Below, one piece after another: positions 19,587-33,464 of a stretch of 64,000 nt of DNA; the stretch's first letter is position 1, and each line of letters begins with the position of its first letter. Location of the stretch: NCBI GenBank assembly GCA_035048485.1, contig CM068587.1, positions 33,713,001-33,777,000 on the forward strand. The letters are read 5' to 3'. A program made the position numbers and the translations under genes. Source of the DNA: Pteria penguin. Taxonomy: Eukaryota > Mollusca > Bivalvia > Pterioida > Pteriidae. The notes below the pieces were generated by a model, which was not told where the DNA came from, searched no databases, and was given only the letters and a program-made list of their open reading frames with translations.

Positions 19587-21667
19587 ATACCGTCCTTGAC
19601 GGTTTCTTGTTATATATGAGGTAATGAAAAATATAAGAACATAAATCATTTGATCATGAAAAGCACACTAATTAACGAATTGAACGAAAAATAGGAGCCA
19701 AGTCCATCGAAGGACGGCGCTTTGTACGAGGAAGATAAATCAGTAAATTTTAAAGTATATATATCAGGTCAGTAAATGGTATCATTTTAAATTGAGACGT
19801 TAACATCACACCTAGGTGTACGTGTTACTTATCAGTAACAGCTAGACATACTTTTTTATGTTGCGCCAAGATTTAAATTTATTTCACCTATATTGTGGCG
19901 GTTGACAAAATTTGTATGAGTTATAAAATGGTCCACCATATTCAAACACTCTGTATTGATTACCAATGTGATGATTTAAAGAGAAGTACGCAAGCAATTA
20001 TATAATACCCAGCTACTCTCCGGTGCGATCGATCAAAGTACTGAAGGCGCTGTTAGAAATGTTCAATCAGTCTAAATCTTCATCACCCCAATCGACCTGG
20101 CATTGTGTTGCTGGAAATACATTCTACAAATCATATTTTACCTTGCGGTTTGTGCCAAGAGTTTGTTTTACCGTAGGATTTTATATATGGCTATTAATTA
20201 CTAATCTACCTTTGTTGTTTGTGTTAATTTGCACTAAGAAATGAAACAAGAAGTATTGTTGCCATAATAGTTCATATAGATGTGGCTTTCGATCAGTACG
20301 TTACCAAACAGTCGGGGTATCAGTGTTTCACAATCATTTTTTTTTCTTGATTATATTTTATGAAAATTTAACATCTAAAAGCATATACTTTTGTTAGTAT
20401 TGCATGTTTTGAGTCCGAAATCTTTTTCTTTCTCCAACACTTTATTGAGAGAATGGTGCTAGTTACGCAGTTCCTAATACTGATTACGGTGCATTGTCGT
20501 ATGATTTTTATTCAGATTTTATTGGCTAGATTGCATAGCAACTTCTGTCTATATTAGGATGTTCGTCTGTCTCTCTGTCAAAGCTTTGATTAAATTTCAG
20601 ATTTACGCAAAATATCACCATTGTTAAGGGGTTCCAGTTTTTGCTTGCAGGAAAAAAATGATTAAGTGCTTTTGATTTCAGGGAAAGTAAGGCTTGTGTT
20701 ACTTACACTTCATGCATGAAATTTAAATTTTTGTACCGCATATGTGATCTTGCATCGTGCTAAGAATACAATTACAAATATACAATTATATTCTATGCAA
20801 TTCTTTTATATAATGATACATGCAAAATACATGTCACCTATTTTCTAAATGTGAAAAGGGTTAAAAGTTCAAGGATTTTATATAAATATTTACCAAAGAT
20901 GTTTGTCCACAACATTACCGTTTAATATCGTGTTTCAATTTCGATATTGATTTACTTACCCTAAAGTTTCTCGTCGAACAAATTTCTCCATAAATAAAAT
21001 ATACATACCATTCACGTATACTGGCTAATGTCACGATTGATACGGGAATGTACGCGATGACACTAGTAATGGAACTCCTGTCTGCATAAAACATGACTGG
21101 GGTCCTGAATCTGAATAATTCGGAAAATATGACTACGAAACACACAAAACAATCAAGCAAAACCGATAGCATAAAGTATTAATATCGAAATAGATAGGCC
21201 GCTGCAGTTCTTTGTCAATTTTTTTTATGAATATGTATTCATGTGTTTATATCATTTTACTTTCAATTTTCTTTCTTTCTTTCAAGAGATTGAATGATAT
21301 TTTTTTGGTACGATATAAATCCTAATGACTGAAACCTATATCATATGCTTATCAGATATACATTTTCCTCCTAGTTTCTTGGAAAAAAATAAGTTGACCT
21401 AATTTTTTTTGTTTTCACTCGTACTAAATTATTAAATTATGATATGCTTAATGAAAAAGACAGGTTTATGCCCAGGAATGAAAATAGAAATGTTCATAAT
21501 TTGTAAACGTTGCATTTAAAATGAACTTTAATGTCAGTGTCGATTTCATTTTACATGTATACGTCCATTCTAGCTCTGCAAGACGACATCATAGCGTAAA
21601 TTTCCGTGTTCAGGTGGAGTTACAGACTCCATGTGTAATTTATCCAAGTATGTACTCTATGCATTCA

Positions 21668-21868
21668 GTGGTGTAACTGGGCGTGTTAAAGCACATGTCA
21701 CAAACCAAATGTAGACTAAAACCTGGCGAAATCAATCGTACTTCGATTCCCTGTTTGCACCACTATGTTTCAGGTGTTAGTCACCTCCTGATTCCGTGCC
21801 GCGATGTGGCGGAAAATATTACCAAAAACGACGTAAAACACCAGTCCATCTACCAACCATACTGGTTA
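21668..21868 (+). mobile_element. Degraded SINE family 2 in duplication copy 1
   Basis: Contains GCACCACTATGTTTCAGGTG, GTTAGTCACCTCCTGATTCC, GCGATGTGGCGG and an ACGACGTAAAACACCAGTCC tail, matching 38465-38646. The tRNA-like head is worn. Confidence 0.6.
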
Positions 21869-24043
21869 CTTTGTTCTTTATGCTTTCAAGACATTTATGC
21901 ACATGCTAGCTTGAGTATACGGTCTATACAATGGCATCGAATCTGAATTTGAGAAAGAAACAACTACAATGTAAATTAAAGATTATAATTTCTACTTCCG
22001 TTTTCAATCTGACCCTCTTATGGTGAACTCTGCAGCTGATGCATTGAACTCTCGTCCCTGAAAGTTTCATGATTATCAGGGTAAATTGTTTATGCTTGTT
22101 GTATTCACGTAACAACTCATTCAGTTTTATTATCTGTGTATATTTTAATGCCGATAAGCGCAAAGCTTTAATTTGATACACAATTTACAAAACAACCTTG
22201 TTGCAGTATCGCAGTTTCATACATGCTGATGCGTGGTTTTGGTTCTACAGACCGTATAAGGAAATTATCGAATTGAGATCGACATATATGTTGTAATTGT
22301 TTTGATGGAAAAGTTTTATTTTACTATTGAAGTTGAATGTTTATTTATTTATACAATATATTTCAAGTGTGATCAACCCCGTCCGTCTTTTTTACATATT
22401 TTATTATCAATTCATAGCCAGCTGCTTGTAAACCGGGGTGGAAGGGGGATGGTCGTCGAAGGTGTACAAATTTATATCTTAAACGTTGTTTTTATCTATT
22501 GTAAAGAAAAGCAACACTAATTCGGTTGGATAAACATTCCACTTTCCAATTAGTAGTGCCCTTATGTACACAAAATTAAAAATGCCACACACTTGTATAT
22601 GTAATAACCTTTCTACTTAAGTACCCTTAAAGCCAATAACACTTACCCTACCACGCCCACCCATTCAAATTGTCCGAACATTTATCCATAGGAATGGCCA
22701 TAGTGGACATCATTCAATTCATTTACACTTACAGTATGTAGTTATATGGTTCGTGAAATGATTCAGCTTATTTAAATTCTCTGAAGCAACTCGCATCGTG
22801 GTAAATAGCTGAGAGAGAAAGTGAAATGTGGAAAATTATAAAAAGGGGGAAGGGGGGTTGAAAATAAATCGTTTCACAATAATCTTACTATTCAAACGAA
22901 TAAATCTCCTATTAGTTTTCAAAATATTGAAGCAATAATGAAAGGGAAACATAGATGTTTTATAATATTTGTTTTTAATTTGTTCTGAGTACATGCATTA
23001 GGATTTAAAGAGAAGGATGTAAGATTTTGTTTGAGCAACTTAATTGGAGCAATAGGTGTACAGTGAGGATACATGCATTGTCCTTCCGGTCGTAACACAA
23101 AGGTTTCCGGGATCCCACCCTAACCTAACTCTTATAAATATGTTTTAGATAAAGAGGTTTCCCTTCTGGTTGAATATAGAGAGAAATCATACCTTTTCTT
23201 GCATACTTACTGTATGGGGATGTATGATATACAACTATAATTGTTTGAAGTATTAATTAGAGATTTACTTTCAGTCGAATACAGACACAATTACGAAATC
23301 TTAGACGGGGACAATGATAACATTTGGGTGAAAAAGTGGGCGTAACCTCTTCCCTTATAAACATATTTTGTATAGCAGTATAATATAATACATGTATTAT
23401 AGAACAACTTTGTATCAAACGTACAAAACTTCAAAACCATGTTACCAATGAAATGGGCAGGTAGGGGATATTGAATGTGTTAGATCTTGCAAAATATACA
23501 ATAATAATGAAATGACTTTGTTAATCTTTCACATTTGGAAATTGTCATTTCTAGAGTAAGTGAAAAGCCTGATGTCACTTTTACGACTTTATATAGTCGT
23601 GTTGTCGGGTTTCCGTCGGCGTAAAGTAAACTCTTTTAGTTCACGTAGGTAGAGACTGGTGATAGAACGTAAATACACATAAAATACCTATATATCCACG
23701 AGATTACCTTTGCCTACGTTGTAATATATATACATGTAGAAATTAATTTTGATTTGTACATTCTAGAGGTCATCATAGGTCCGTTGTCGCAATCTTTCTC
23801 TGTTTACTAAACCCCCAGATTCTTGTACTTTCGCAGTTACCGTTTTTGACTTCAATGCATTTACTACCGTGTGGCGCTCATCGATATGGAATATTTAAGT
23901 AGCGGAAAAATCTTTTTGGTACTTCAAAACAGTGATGTGAAAACCAGAAGCGCAAATTAAAAATGCGAAAAGTTTGTTGATCAAATATTTTGCTATCAGG
24001 TATGGGGATTGGCTGAATATTCCATCTCCTGAATTTGCTATAA

Positions 24044-24105
24044 TGTCATGTTTTAATTTTTGAATTTACTTGGGGTGTGGTAAATCTAAAAATTAAAATA
24101 TGACA
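24044..24105. repeat. Short foldback element in duplication copy 1
   Basis: Arms TGTCATGTTTTAATTTTTG... and ...CTAAAAATTAAAATATGACA surround CTTGGGGTG. It is related to 10493-10640. Confidence 0.6.
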
Positions 24106-24722
24106 ATTATTATTCTAAGTTTAGATTTGCTATAGCTATTTATTGAGCTTTGGTCACCTAACAACAAACATGTAGGCTGATTCTGAGTATTTCATCAACT
24201 TTTAGTCATGCAAATACACGAATTATCATCTGTCATTGAGCTGTATACAATATTGGAAAATTGGGTATTTGATCAATGGACAATTCCTAGAAGACCACGT
24301 TAGTGTCAGGATGTTTCTAAAAAGATTTAAAAAATGATAATAATGATAACATCAGCAAAATCTTAATAGCAACAGGCCTTAACATATGTGTAAAATGGTG
24401 TAGAATCGAAGCCCCCCCCCCTTTTTTTTCTTACTGAGAAACGTTTTAAATCATATATGTAGCTTGAACTCTTCAACACTGGAAATGGCTTGGATATAGT
24501 TGTATATACCTCTGTAATTGGCAAATAATGTACTGAGTTCATGTTGATATTCATTTAGGGTTTAAGAATTAAATCAATGATGTCGTTACCTGCATAGATC
24601 TTATCTCGGCTTTATACCAAGGCTATTCCCACCGACTGGTCGTGTCTTTTAGACTCGATCTAATTCATGTAGTTTTTTTCAGGAAGAATGTGTATTGAAA
24701 AAAAAATTATTGGACATTTTAA

Positions 24723-24960
24723 GGATCCAGGTCCCGGGTTCGAGCCCCGCTCTGAGCGCACCGGTGTTCTGTCTTACGGATGAGACCGTAAAAACCGAGG
24801 TCCCGTGTCACGGTAGGCGTGAAACGTAAAAGATCCCTCACTGCTTCGGTTGGGTCCGTTGCAAAGGTCTAAATTTCTATGCAATGCATCAGGCAGATGC
24901 CGTCACCATATGAATAAAATAATCGTGGAGTGACGTAAAACAATATTCAATCAATCAATC
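24723..24960 (+). mobile_element. 5'-truncated SINE family 1 in duplication copy 1
   Basis: It starts near box B (GGGTTCGAGCCCC) and keeps the full body and the CAATCAATCAATCG tail. The missing box A means it cannot be transcribed from its own promoter. Confidence 0.75.
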
Positions 24961-25515
24961 GAAAGAAGGGGATGAAACCAACCCTTGTAAATAAAAAAGT
25001 ATCTGACAGAAAAACTAGAAGCAAGACATCAATAATTTAAAAATAAATAAGTATATAAAATTACAATAAACAATGAGAACGCAAACAGACACAAGCGTTT
25101 AAAAACATGAAAAATTATAAACACAATTGAACATGCTTGTTTCAAATCAATGAAAAATAAAACCCCTTCATAATTTTGTGCGAATGCACTCCTCTGCTTA
25201 TGAAAATAAAATGCAAGTTGAAATGAGTATTTCAATGTAGGGGCCAGAATATGGACGCATTAATATACATGTAGTGCATACAAAAAAGGGGGAAACAGAC
25301 TCCCTCTAGAAAGGTAATTTGAAAATGTTGATAAGGTACTGCGATCTGATAAAGTTAAAATTCTTGGCTTAATGACATACATTTCTTATGTAATAATAAC
25401 ATGCTTTATTACTCCGTATTAAATAAAATAATATCACAGATATTGATGTCATCATAAAAATATTATTGCAGTTATCCCATTGCAAAACAATTTGTGATGA
25501 GGATAGAAAACAAAG

Positions 25516-25665
25516 ATCTTATACAGTCAAATCTGCTTTAAAACAACTTCTATGAAGCAACCACCTGTCTGAAACAACCACTTTTTCTGTCCTTATTACT
25601 AATTCACTACATAAAATAAACCTGTATCAAAAGACCACCTGCACTGAGAGGCCACTTTTCCTATT
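25516..25665. repeat. Dispersed CAACCACCTGTCTGAAACAAC-type repeat, copy 1
   Basis: It has repeated AACAACC/GACCACCTG(T/C)-type units (AAGCAACCACCTGTCTGAAA, AAGACCACCTGCACTGAGAG). I recall this pattern from many invertebrate genomes. No gene. Confidence 0.45.
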
Positions 25666-26999
25666 AAAGCTGTATTAATAATTTGATTATACATTACACA
25701 TGCACAGAATTTAATACAAGTACATGTAAATACTGACATTTCTATAAAATTAAAAAGGAAACTGTTAAAAACCTCACTTTTAATCAGCTACAATGGAACG
25801 TGCAAACACATAAGGAAATATGAAAACCCCTACAGTCTGAGTCCAGCAATGGGCAATATGAAATCTAGTGTGCCAGAATATCAACACAGAGATTCCTGAA
25901 GTACATGTACCGGTATTGGCATTCCTCAACATGGATAAGTCCCTCCTAACAAAAGCAGGTAGTTTAAGAATAATTCAAAATGTCAACAATCTAGCAAATC
26001 ATAACTTTGAAAGGGTATTGATTGTGGAAATAAAGGCATTGAGTTATATCGGAACCGCATGAAGTATATTGATATCTTGGTTAAGTGGACGATTGGTAGA
26101 TAATGACATATCTTTATAGGTATAAAGGCAAGGTCGCAAACCATGTAATTTAGAACAATAACAATGAAGTTGACACATATACACATGTAAGCATTTCCAA
26201 TACACTATGGTAAAACTGTGTCGTCTGACCATTTAAATCTTTGTAGAGCATGCTGTGTTGAGATTTTAGACAAATATGGAACCTTATGTTTTGGGTAAAG
26301 ATAAATGTAATTGTTTATTTTTACCATTCATTTGCAAAATCCTTGATGCGAAGAATTCAGTTTTGCATTTTTATATTGTTGTATCGTTTGACCGCTTTTT
26401 GCACTCGGATGGCTCATCTGTTGGTGAGCTTTTTGTTTGCAACATTGTATGAAAAATACTGGCTCTGTATTTTTACATTACAAAAATAAAAAAAAAATAA
26501 GAAATGTAAAATGCATTTTCCCGTACTTCTTTCTCATTAATCTGCATTTTTTAACCTGGAAGTATATGTGTTTACATGTGAAAACAGAAAGGTTGGGAAG
26601 GGGGGGGGGGCTACACTAACACTTCAACATTTAGTGAGTGGAGCTACATGTATGGCCTCAAGGAAATGCAGATGAAATGATACATGTGTCCTTCACCAAA
26701 AATATTGACCGCCATCGTGCAAACCATTGAAATAATCCCTAGTCTGACACCAAGCATTATGATTGCAATTCAACCGGGTTAAGGTCTCTGGCCCCTTTTG
26801 TTAACCCTTATATATTATAGCATTAAATTGAAGTGCGCATTAAAAGATTTTTAATTAAAACTTGTATTAATATGTAAACATATGCATGTACTTTGAATAT
26901 CACAATCGTTCATTTACATGCATGTACCTTTGCATTAATATACATACGAGTACTCGACTGATATCGTCATGTATATTTTTGTATAAATATATCATTATT

Positions 27000-27384
27000 G
27001 ACCGGATTGCAAAGCATTTCCGGTTTATGAATTGGCGAAATCCCTCTGTCTGTCCGTCCTTCCGCACGGCGTCAACAATTTGCGTATAGCATTTGCGTTT
27101 AGCATGGTTTCTTTCATACCCTAAAGGGTACTTATGTCAAAGTTGGTAGGTTTGTAGATACTTGAATGTTCTATCCAACCAATACAAAAATTTAGTGACC
27201 TTGACCTTGACTTTACGCTTCAGTGAACACTCTGTTTTTTGCCTTTAGGGTGACCGCTTGCATACATGTATTGTTAATGTTAATGCAAAGCAATTCCGGT
27301 CGATAAATTGTCTGTCTGTCTGTCTGTCCATCCGTCTGTCCGTCCGGCGGTCAACATTTTGCGTTTAGCATTTGCAATCCGGTC
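27000..27384. repeat. Repeat with GACCGGATTGCAAA inverted ends, copy 2
   Basis: Duplicate of 19202-19586, unchanged as far as I can see. Confidence 0.6.
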
Positions 27385-29465
27385 ATACCGTCCTTGACGG
27401 TTTCTTGTTATATATGAGGTAATGAAAAATATAAGAACATAAATCATTTGATCATGAAAAGCACACTAATTAACGAATTGAACGAAAAATAGGAGCCAAG
27501 TCCATCGAAGGACGGCGCTTTGTACGAGGAAGATAAATCAGTAAATTTTAAAGTATATATATCAGGTCAGTAAATGGTATCATTTTAAATTGAGACGTTA
27601 ACATCACACCTAGGTGTACGTGTTACTTATCAGTAACAGCTAGACATACTTTTTTATGTTGCGCCAAGATTTAAATTTATTTCACCTATATTGTGGCGGT
27701 TGACAAAATTTGTATGAGTTATAAAATGGTCCACCATATTCAAACACTCTGTATTGATTACCAATGTGATGATTTAAAGAGAAGTACGCAAGCAATTATA
27801 TAATACCCAGCTACTCTCCGGTGCGATCGATCAAAGTACTGAAGGCGCTGTTAGAAATGTTCAATCAGTCTAAATCTTCATCACCCCAATCGACCTGGCA
27901 TTGTGTTGCTGGAAATACATTCTACAAATCATATTTTACCTTGCGGTTTGTGCCAAGAGTTTGTTTTACCGTAGGATTTTATATATGGCTATTAATTACT
28001 AATCTACCTTTGTTGTTTGTGTTAATTTGCACTAAGAAATGAAACAAGAAGTATTGTTGCCATAATAGTTCATATAGATGTGGCTTTCGATCAGTACGTT
28101 ACCAAACAGTCGGGGTATCAGTGTTTCACAATCATTTTTTTTTCTTGATTATATTTTATGAAAATTTAACATCTAAAAGCATATACTTTTGTTAGTATTG
28201 CATGTTTTGAGTCCGAAATCTTTTTCTTTCTCCAACACTTTATTGAGAGAATGGTGCTAGTTACGCAGTTCCTAATACTGATTACGGTGCATTGTCGTAT
28301 GATTTTTATTCAGATTTTATTGGCTAGATTGCATAGCAACTTCTGTCTATATTAGGATGTTCGTCTGTCTCTCTGTCAAAGCTTTGATTAAATTTCAGAT
28401 TTACGCAAAATATCACCATTGTTAAGGGGTTCCAGTTTTTGCTTGCAGGAAAAAAATGATTAAGTGCTTTTGATTTCAGGGAAAGTAAGGCTTGTGTTAC
28501 TTACACTTCATGCATGAAATTTAAATTTTTGTACCGCATATGTGATCTTGCATCGTGCTAAGAATACAATTACAAATATACAATTATATTCTATGCAATT
28601 CTTTTATATAATGATACATGCAAAATACATGTCACCTATTTTCTAAATGTGAAAAGGGTTAAAAGTTCAAGGATTTTATATAAATATTTACCAAAGATGT
28701 TTGTCCACAACATTACCGTTTAATATCGTGTTTCAATTTCGATATTGATTTACTTACCCTAAAGTTTCTCGTCGAACAAATTTCTCCATAAATAAAATAT
28801 ACATACCATTCACGTATACTGGCTAATGTCACGATTGATACGGGAATGTACGCGATGACACTAGTAATGGAACTCCTGTCTGCATAAAACATGACTGGGG
28901 TCCTGAATCTGAATAATTCGGAAAATATGACTACGAAACACACAAAACAATCAAGCAAAACCGATAGCATAAAGTATTAATATCGAAATAGATAGGCCGC
29001 TGCAGTTCTTTGTCAATTTTTTTTATGAATATGTATTCATGTGTTTATATCATTTTACTTTCAATTTTCTTTCTTTCTTTCAAGAGATTGAATGATATTT
29101 TTTTGGTACGATATAAATTCTAATGACTGAAACCTATATCATATGCTTATCAGATATACATTTTCCTCCTAGTTTCTTGGAAAAAAATAAGTTGACCTAA
29201 TTTTTTTTGTTTTCACTCGTACTAAATTATTAAATTATGATATGCTTAATGAAAAAGACAGGTTTATGCCCAGGAATGAAAATAGAAATGTTCATAATTT
29301 GTAAACGTTGCATTTAAAATGAACTTTAATGTCAGTGTCGATTTCATTTTACATGTATACGTCCATTCTAGCTCTGCAAGACGACATCATAGCGTAAATT
29401 TCCGTGTTCAGGTGGAGTTACAGACTCCATGTGTAATTTATCCAAGTATGTACTCTATGCATTCA

Positions 29466-29666
29466 GTGGTGTAACTGGGCGTGTTAAAGCACATGTCACA
29501 AACCAAATGTAGACTAAAACCTGGCGAAATCAATCGTACTTCGATTCCCTGTTTGCACCACTATGTTTCAGGTGTTAGTCACCTCCTGATTCCGTGCCGC
29601 GATGTGGCGGAAAATATTACCAAAAACGACGTAAAACACCAGTCCATCTACCAACCATACTGGTTA
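29466..29666 (+). mobile_element. Degraded SINE family 2 in duplication copy 2
   Basis: Duplicate of 21668-21868. Confidence 0.6.
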
Positions 29667-31841
29667 CTTTGTTCTTTATGCTTTCAAGACATTTATGCAC
29701 ATGCTAGCTTGAGTATACGGTCTATACAATGGCATCGAATCTGAATTTGAGAAAGAAACAACTACAATGTAAATTAAAGATTATAATTTCTACTTCCGTT
29801 TTCAATCTGACCCTCTTATGGTGAACTCTGCAGCTGATGCATTGAACTCTCGTCCCTGAAAGTTTCATGATTATCAGGGTAAATTGTTTATGCTTGTTGT
29901 ATTCACGTAACAACTCATTCAGTTTTATTATCTGTGTATATTTTAATGCCGATAAGCGCAAAGCTTTAATTTGATACACAATTTACAAAACAACCTTGTT
30001 GCAGTATCGCAGTTTCATACATGCTGATGCGTGGTTTTAGTTCTACAGACCGTATAAGGAAATTATCGAATTGAGATCGACATATATGTTGTAATTGTTT
30101 TGATGGAAAAGTTTTATTTTACTATTGAAGTTGAATGTTTATTTATTTATACAATATATTTCAAGTGTGATCAACCCCGTCCGTCTTTTTTACATATTTT
30201 ATTATCAATTCATAGCCAGCTGCTTGTAAACCGGGGTGGAAGGGGGATGGTCGTCGAAGGTGTACAAATTTATATCTTAAACGTTGTTTTTATCTATTGT
30301 AAAGAAAAGCAACACTAATTCGGTTGGATAAACATTCCACTTTCCAATTAGTAGTGCCCTTATGTACACAAAATTAAAAATGCCACACACTTGTATATGT
30401 AATAACCTTTCTACTTAAGTACCCTTAAAGCCAATAACACTTACCCTACCACGCCCACCCATTCAAATTGTCCGAACATTTATCCATAGGAATGGCCATA
30501 GTGGACATCATTCAATTCATTTACACTTACAGTATGTAGTTATATGGTTCGTGAAATGATTCAGCTTATTTAAATTCTCTGAAGCAACTCGCATCGTGGT
30601 AAATAGCTGAGAGAGAAAGTGAAATGTGGAAAATTATAAAAAGGGGGAAGGGGGGTTGAAAATAAATCGTTTCACAATAATCTTACTATTCAAACGAATA
30701 AATCTCCTATTAGTTTTCAAAATATTGAAGCAATAATGAAAGGGAAACATAGATGTTTTATAATATTTGTTTTTAATTTGTTCTGAGTACATGCATTAGG
30801 ATTTAAAGAGAAGGATGTAAGATTTTGTTTGAGCAACTTAATTGGAGCAATAGGTGTACAGTGAGGATACATGCATTGTCCTTCCGGTCGTAACACAAAG
30901 GTTTCCGGGATCCCACCCTAACCTAACTCTTATAAATATGTTTTAGATAAAGAGGTTTCCCTTCTGGTTGAATATAGAGAGAAATCATACCTTTTCTTGC
31001 ATACTTACTGTATGGGGATGTATGATATACAACTATAATTGTTTGAAGTATTAATTAGAGATTTACTTTCAGTCGAATACAGACACAATTACGAAATCTT
31101 AGACGGGGACAAGGATAACATTTGGGTGAAAAAGTGGGCGTAACCTCTTCCCTTATAAACATATTTTGTATAGCAGTATAATATAATACATGTATTATAG
31201 AACAACTTTGTATCAAACGTACAAAACTTCAAAACCATGTTACCAATGAAATGGGCAGGTAGGGGATATTGAATGTGTTAGATCTTGCAAAATATACAAT
31301 AATAATGAAATGACTTTGTTAATCTTTCACATTTGGAAATTGTCATTTCTAGAGTAAGTGAAAAGCCTGATGTCACTTTTACGACTTTATATAGTCGTGT
31401 TGTCGGGTTTCCGTCGGCGTAAAGTAAACTCTTTTAGTTCACGTAGGTAGAGACTGGTGATAGAACGTAAATACACATAAAATACCTATATATCCACGAG
31501 ATTACCTTTGCCTACGTTGTAATATATATACATGTAGAAATTAATTTTGATTTGTACATTCTAGAGGTCATCATAGGTCCGTTGTCGCAATCTTTCTCTG
31601 TTTACTAAACCCCCAGATTCTTGTACTTTCGCAGTTACCGTTTTTGACTTCAATGCATTTACTACCGTGTGGCGCTCATCGATATGGAATATTTAAGTAG
31701 CGGAAAAATCTTTTTGGTACTTCAAAACAGTGATGTGAAAACCAGAAGCGCAAATTAAAAATGCGAAAAGTTTGTTGATCAAATATTTTGCTATCAGGTA
31801 TGGGGATTGGCTGAATATTCCATCTCCTGAATTTGCTATAA

Positions 31842-31903
31842 TGTCATGTTTTAATTTTTGAATTTACTTGGGGTGTGGTAAATCTAAAAATTAAAATATG
31901 ACA
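31842..31903. repeat. Short foldback element in duplication copy 2
   Basis: Duplicate of 24044-24105. Confidence 0.6.
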
Positions 31904-32521
31904 ATTATTATTCTAAGTTTAGATTTGCTATAGCTATTTATTGAGCTTTGGTCACCTAACAACAAACATGTAGGCTGATTCTGAGTATTTCATCAACTTT
32001 TAGTCATGCAAATACACGAATTATCATCTGTCATTGAGCTGTATACAATATTGGAAAATTGGGTATTTGATCAATGGACAATTCCTAGAAGACCACGTTA
32101 GTGTCAGGATGTTTCTAAAAAGATTTAAAAAATGATAATAATGATAACATCAGCAAAATCTTAATAGCAACAGGCCTTAACATATGTGTAAAATGGTGTA
32201 GAATCGAAGCCCCCCCCCCCTTTTTTTTCTTACTGAGAAACGTTTTAAATCATATATGTAGCTTGAACTCTTCAACACTGGAAATGGCTTGGATATAGTT
32301 GTATATACCTCTGTAATTGGCAAATAATGTACTGAGTTCATGTTGATATTCATTTAGGGTTTAAGAATTAAATCAATGATGTCGTTACCTGCATAGATCT
32401 TATCTCGGCTTTATACCAAGGCTATTCCCACCGACTGGTCGTGTCTTTTAGACTCGATCTAATTCATGTAGTTTTTTTCAGGAAGAATGTGTATTGAAAA
32501 AAAAATTATTGGACATTTTAA

Positions 32522-32759
32522 GGATCCAGGTCCCGGGTTCGAGCCCCGCTCTGAGCGCACCGGTGTTCTGTCTTACGGATGAGACCGTAAAAACCGAGGT
32601 CCCGTGTCACGGTAGGCGTGAAACGTAAAAGATCCCTCACTGCTTCGGTTGGGTCCGTTGCAAAGGTCTAAATTTCTATGCAATGCATCAGGCAGATGCC
32701 GTCACCATATGAATAAAATAATCGTGGAGTGACGTAAAACAATATTCAATCAATCAATC
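32522..32759 (+). mobile_element. 5'-truncated SINE family 1 in duplication copy 2
   Basis: Duplicate of 24723-24960. Confidence 0.75.
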
Positions 32760-33314
32760 GAAAGAAGGGGATGAAACCAACCCTTGTAAATAAAAAAGTA
32801 TCTGACAGAAAAACTAGAAGCAAGACATCAATAATTTAAAAATAAATAAGTATATAAAATTACAATAAACAATGAGAACGCAAACAGACACAAGCGTTTA
32901 AAAACATGAAAAATTATAAACACAATTGAACATGCTTGTTTCAAATCAATGAAAAATAAAACCCCTTCATAATTTTGTGCGAATGCACTCCTCTGCTTAT
33001 GAAAATAAAATGCAAGTTGAAATGAGTATTTCAATGTAGGGGCCAGAATATGGACGCATTAATATACATGTAGTGCATACAAAAAAGGGGGAAACAGACT
33101 CCCTCTAGAAAGGTAATTTGAAAATGTTGATAAGGTACTGCGATCTGATAAAGTTAAAATTCTTGGCTTAATGACATACATTTCTTATGTAATAATAACA
33201 TGCTTTATTACTCCGTATTAAATAAAATAATATCACAGATATTGATGTCATCATAAAAATATTATTGCAGTTATCCCATTGCAAAACAATTTGTGATGAG
33301 GATAGAAAACAAAG

Positions 33315-33464
33315 ATCTTATACAGTCAAATCTGCTTTAAAACAACTTCTATGAAGCAACCACCTGTCTGAAACAACCACTTTTTCTGTCCTTATTACTA
33401 ATTCACTACATAAAATAAACCTGTATCAAAAGACCACCTGCACTGAGAGGCCACTTTTCCTATT
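33315..33464. repeat. Dispersed CAACCACCTGTCTGAAACAAC-type repeat, copy 2
   Basis: Duplicate of 25516-25665. Confidence 0.45.

Larger units (their letters stand above)
18671..26470 (+). repeat. Large tandem duplication, copy 1 (about 7.8 kb)
   Basis: It repeats head to tail as 26471-34271, starting at TTTTACATTACAAAAATAAA. I see only two homopolymer length differences (G run at about 18801, C run at about 24411) and about four substitutions. These include 21321 C against T, 22241 G against A and 23315 T against G. It holds no supported gene. Its contents are a GTCTGTCC-rich repeat, a degraded family-2 SINE, a foldback element, a 5'-truncated family-1 SINE and another common repeat. Confidence 0.95.
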
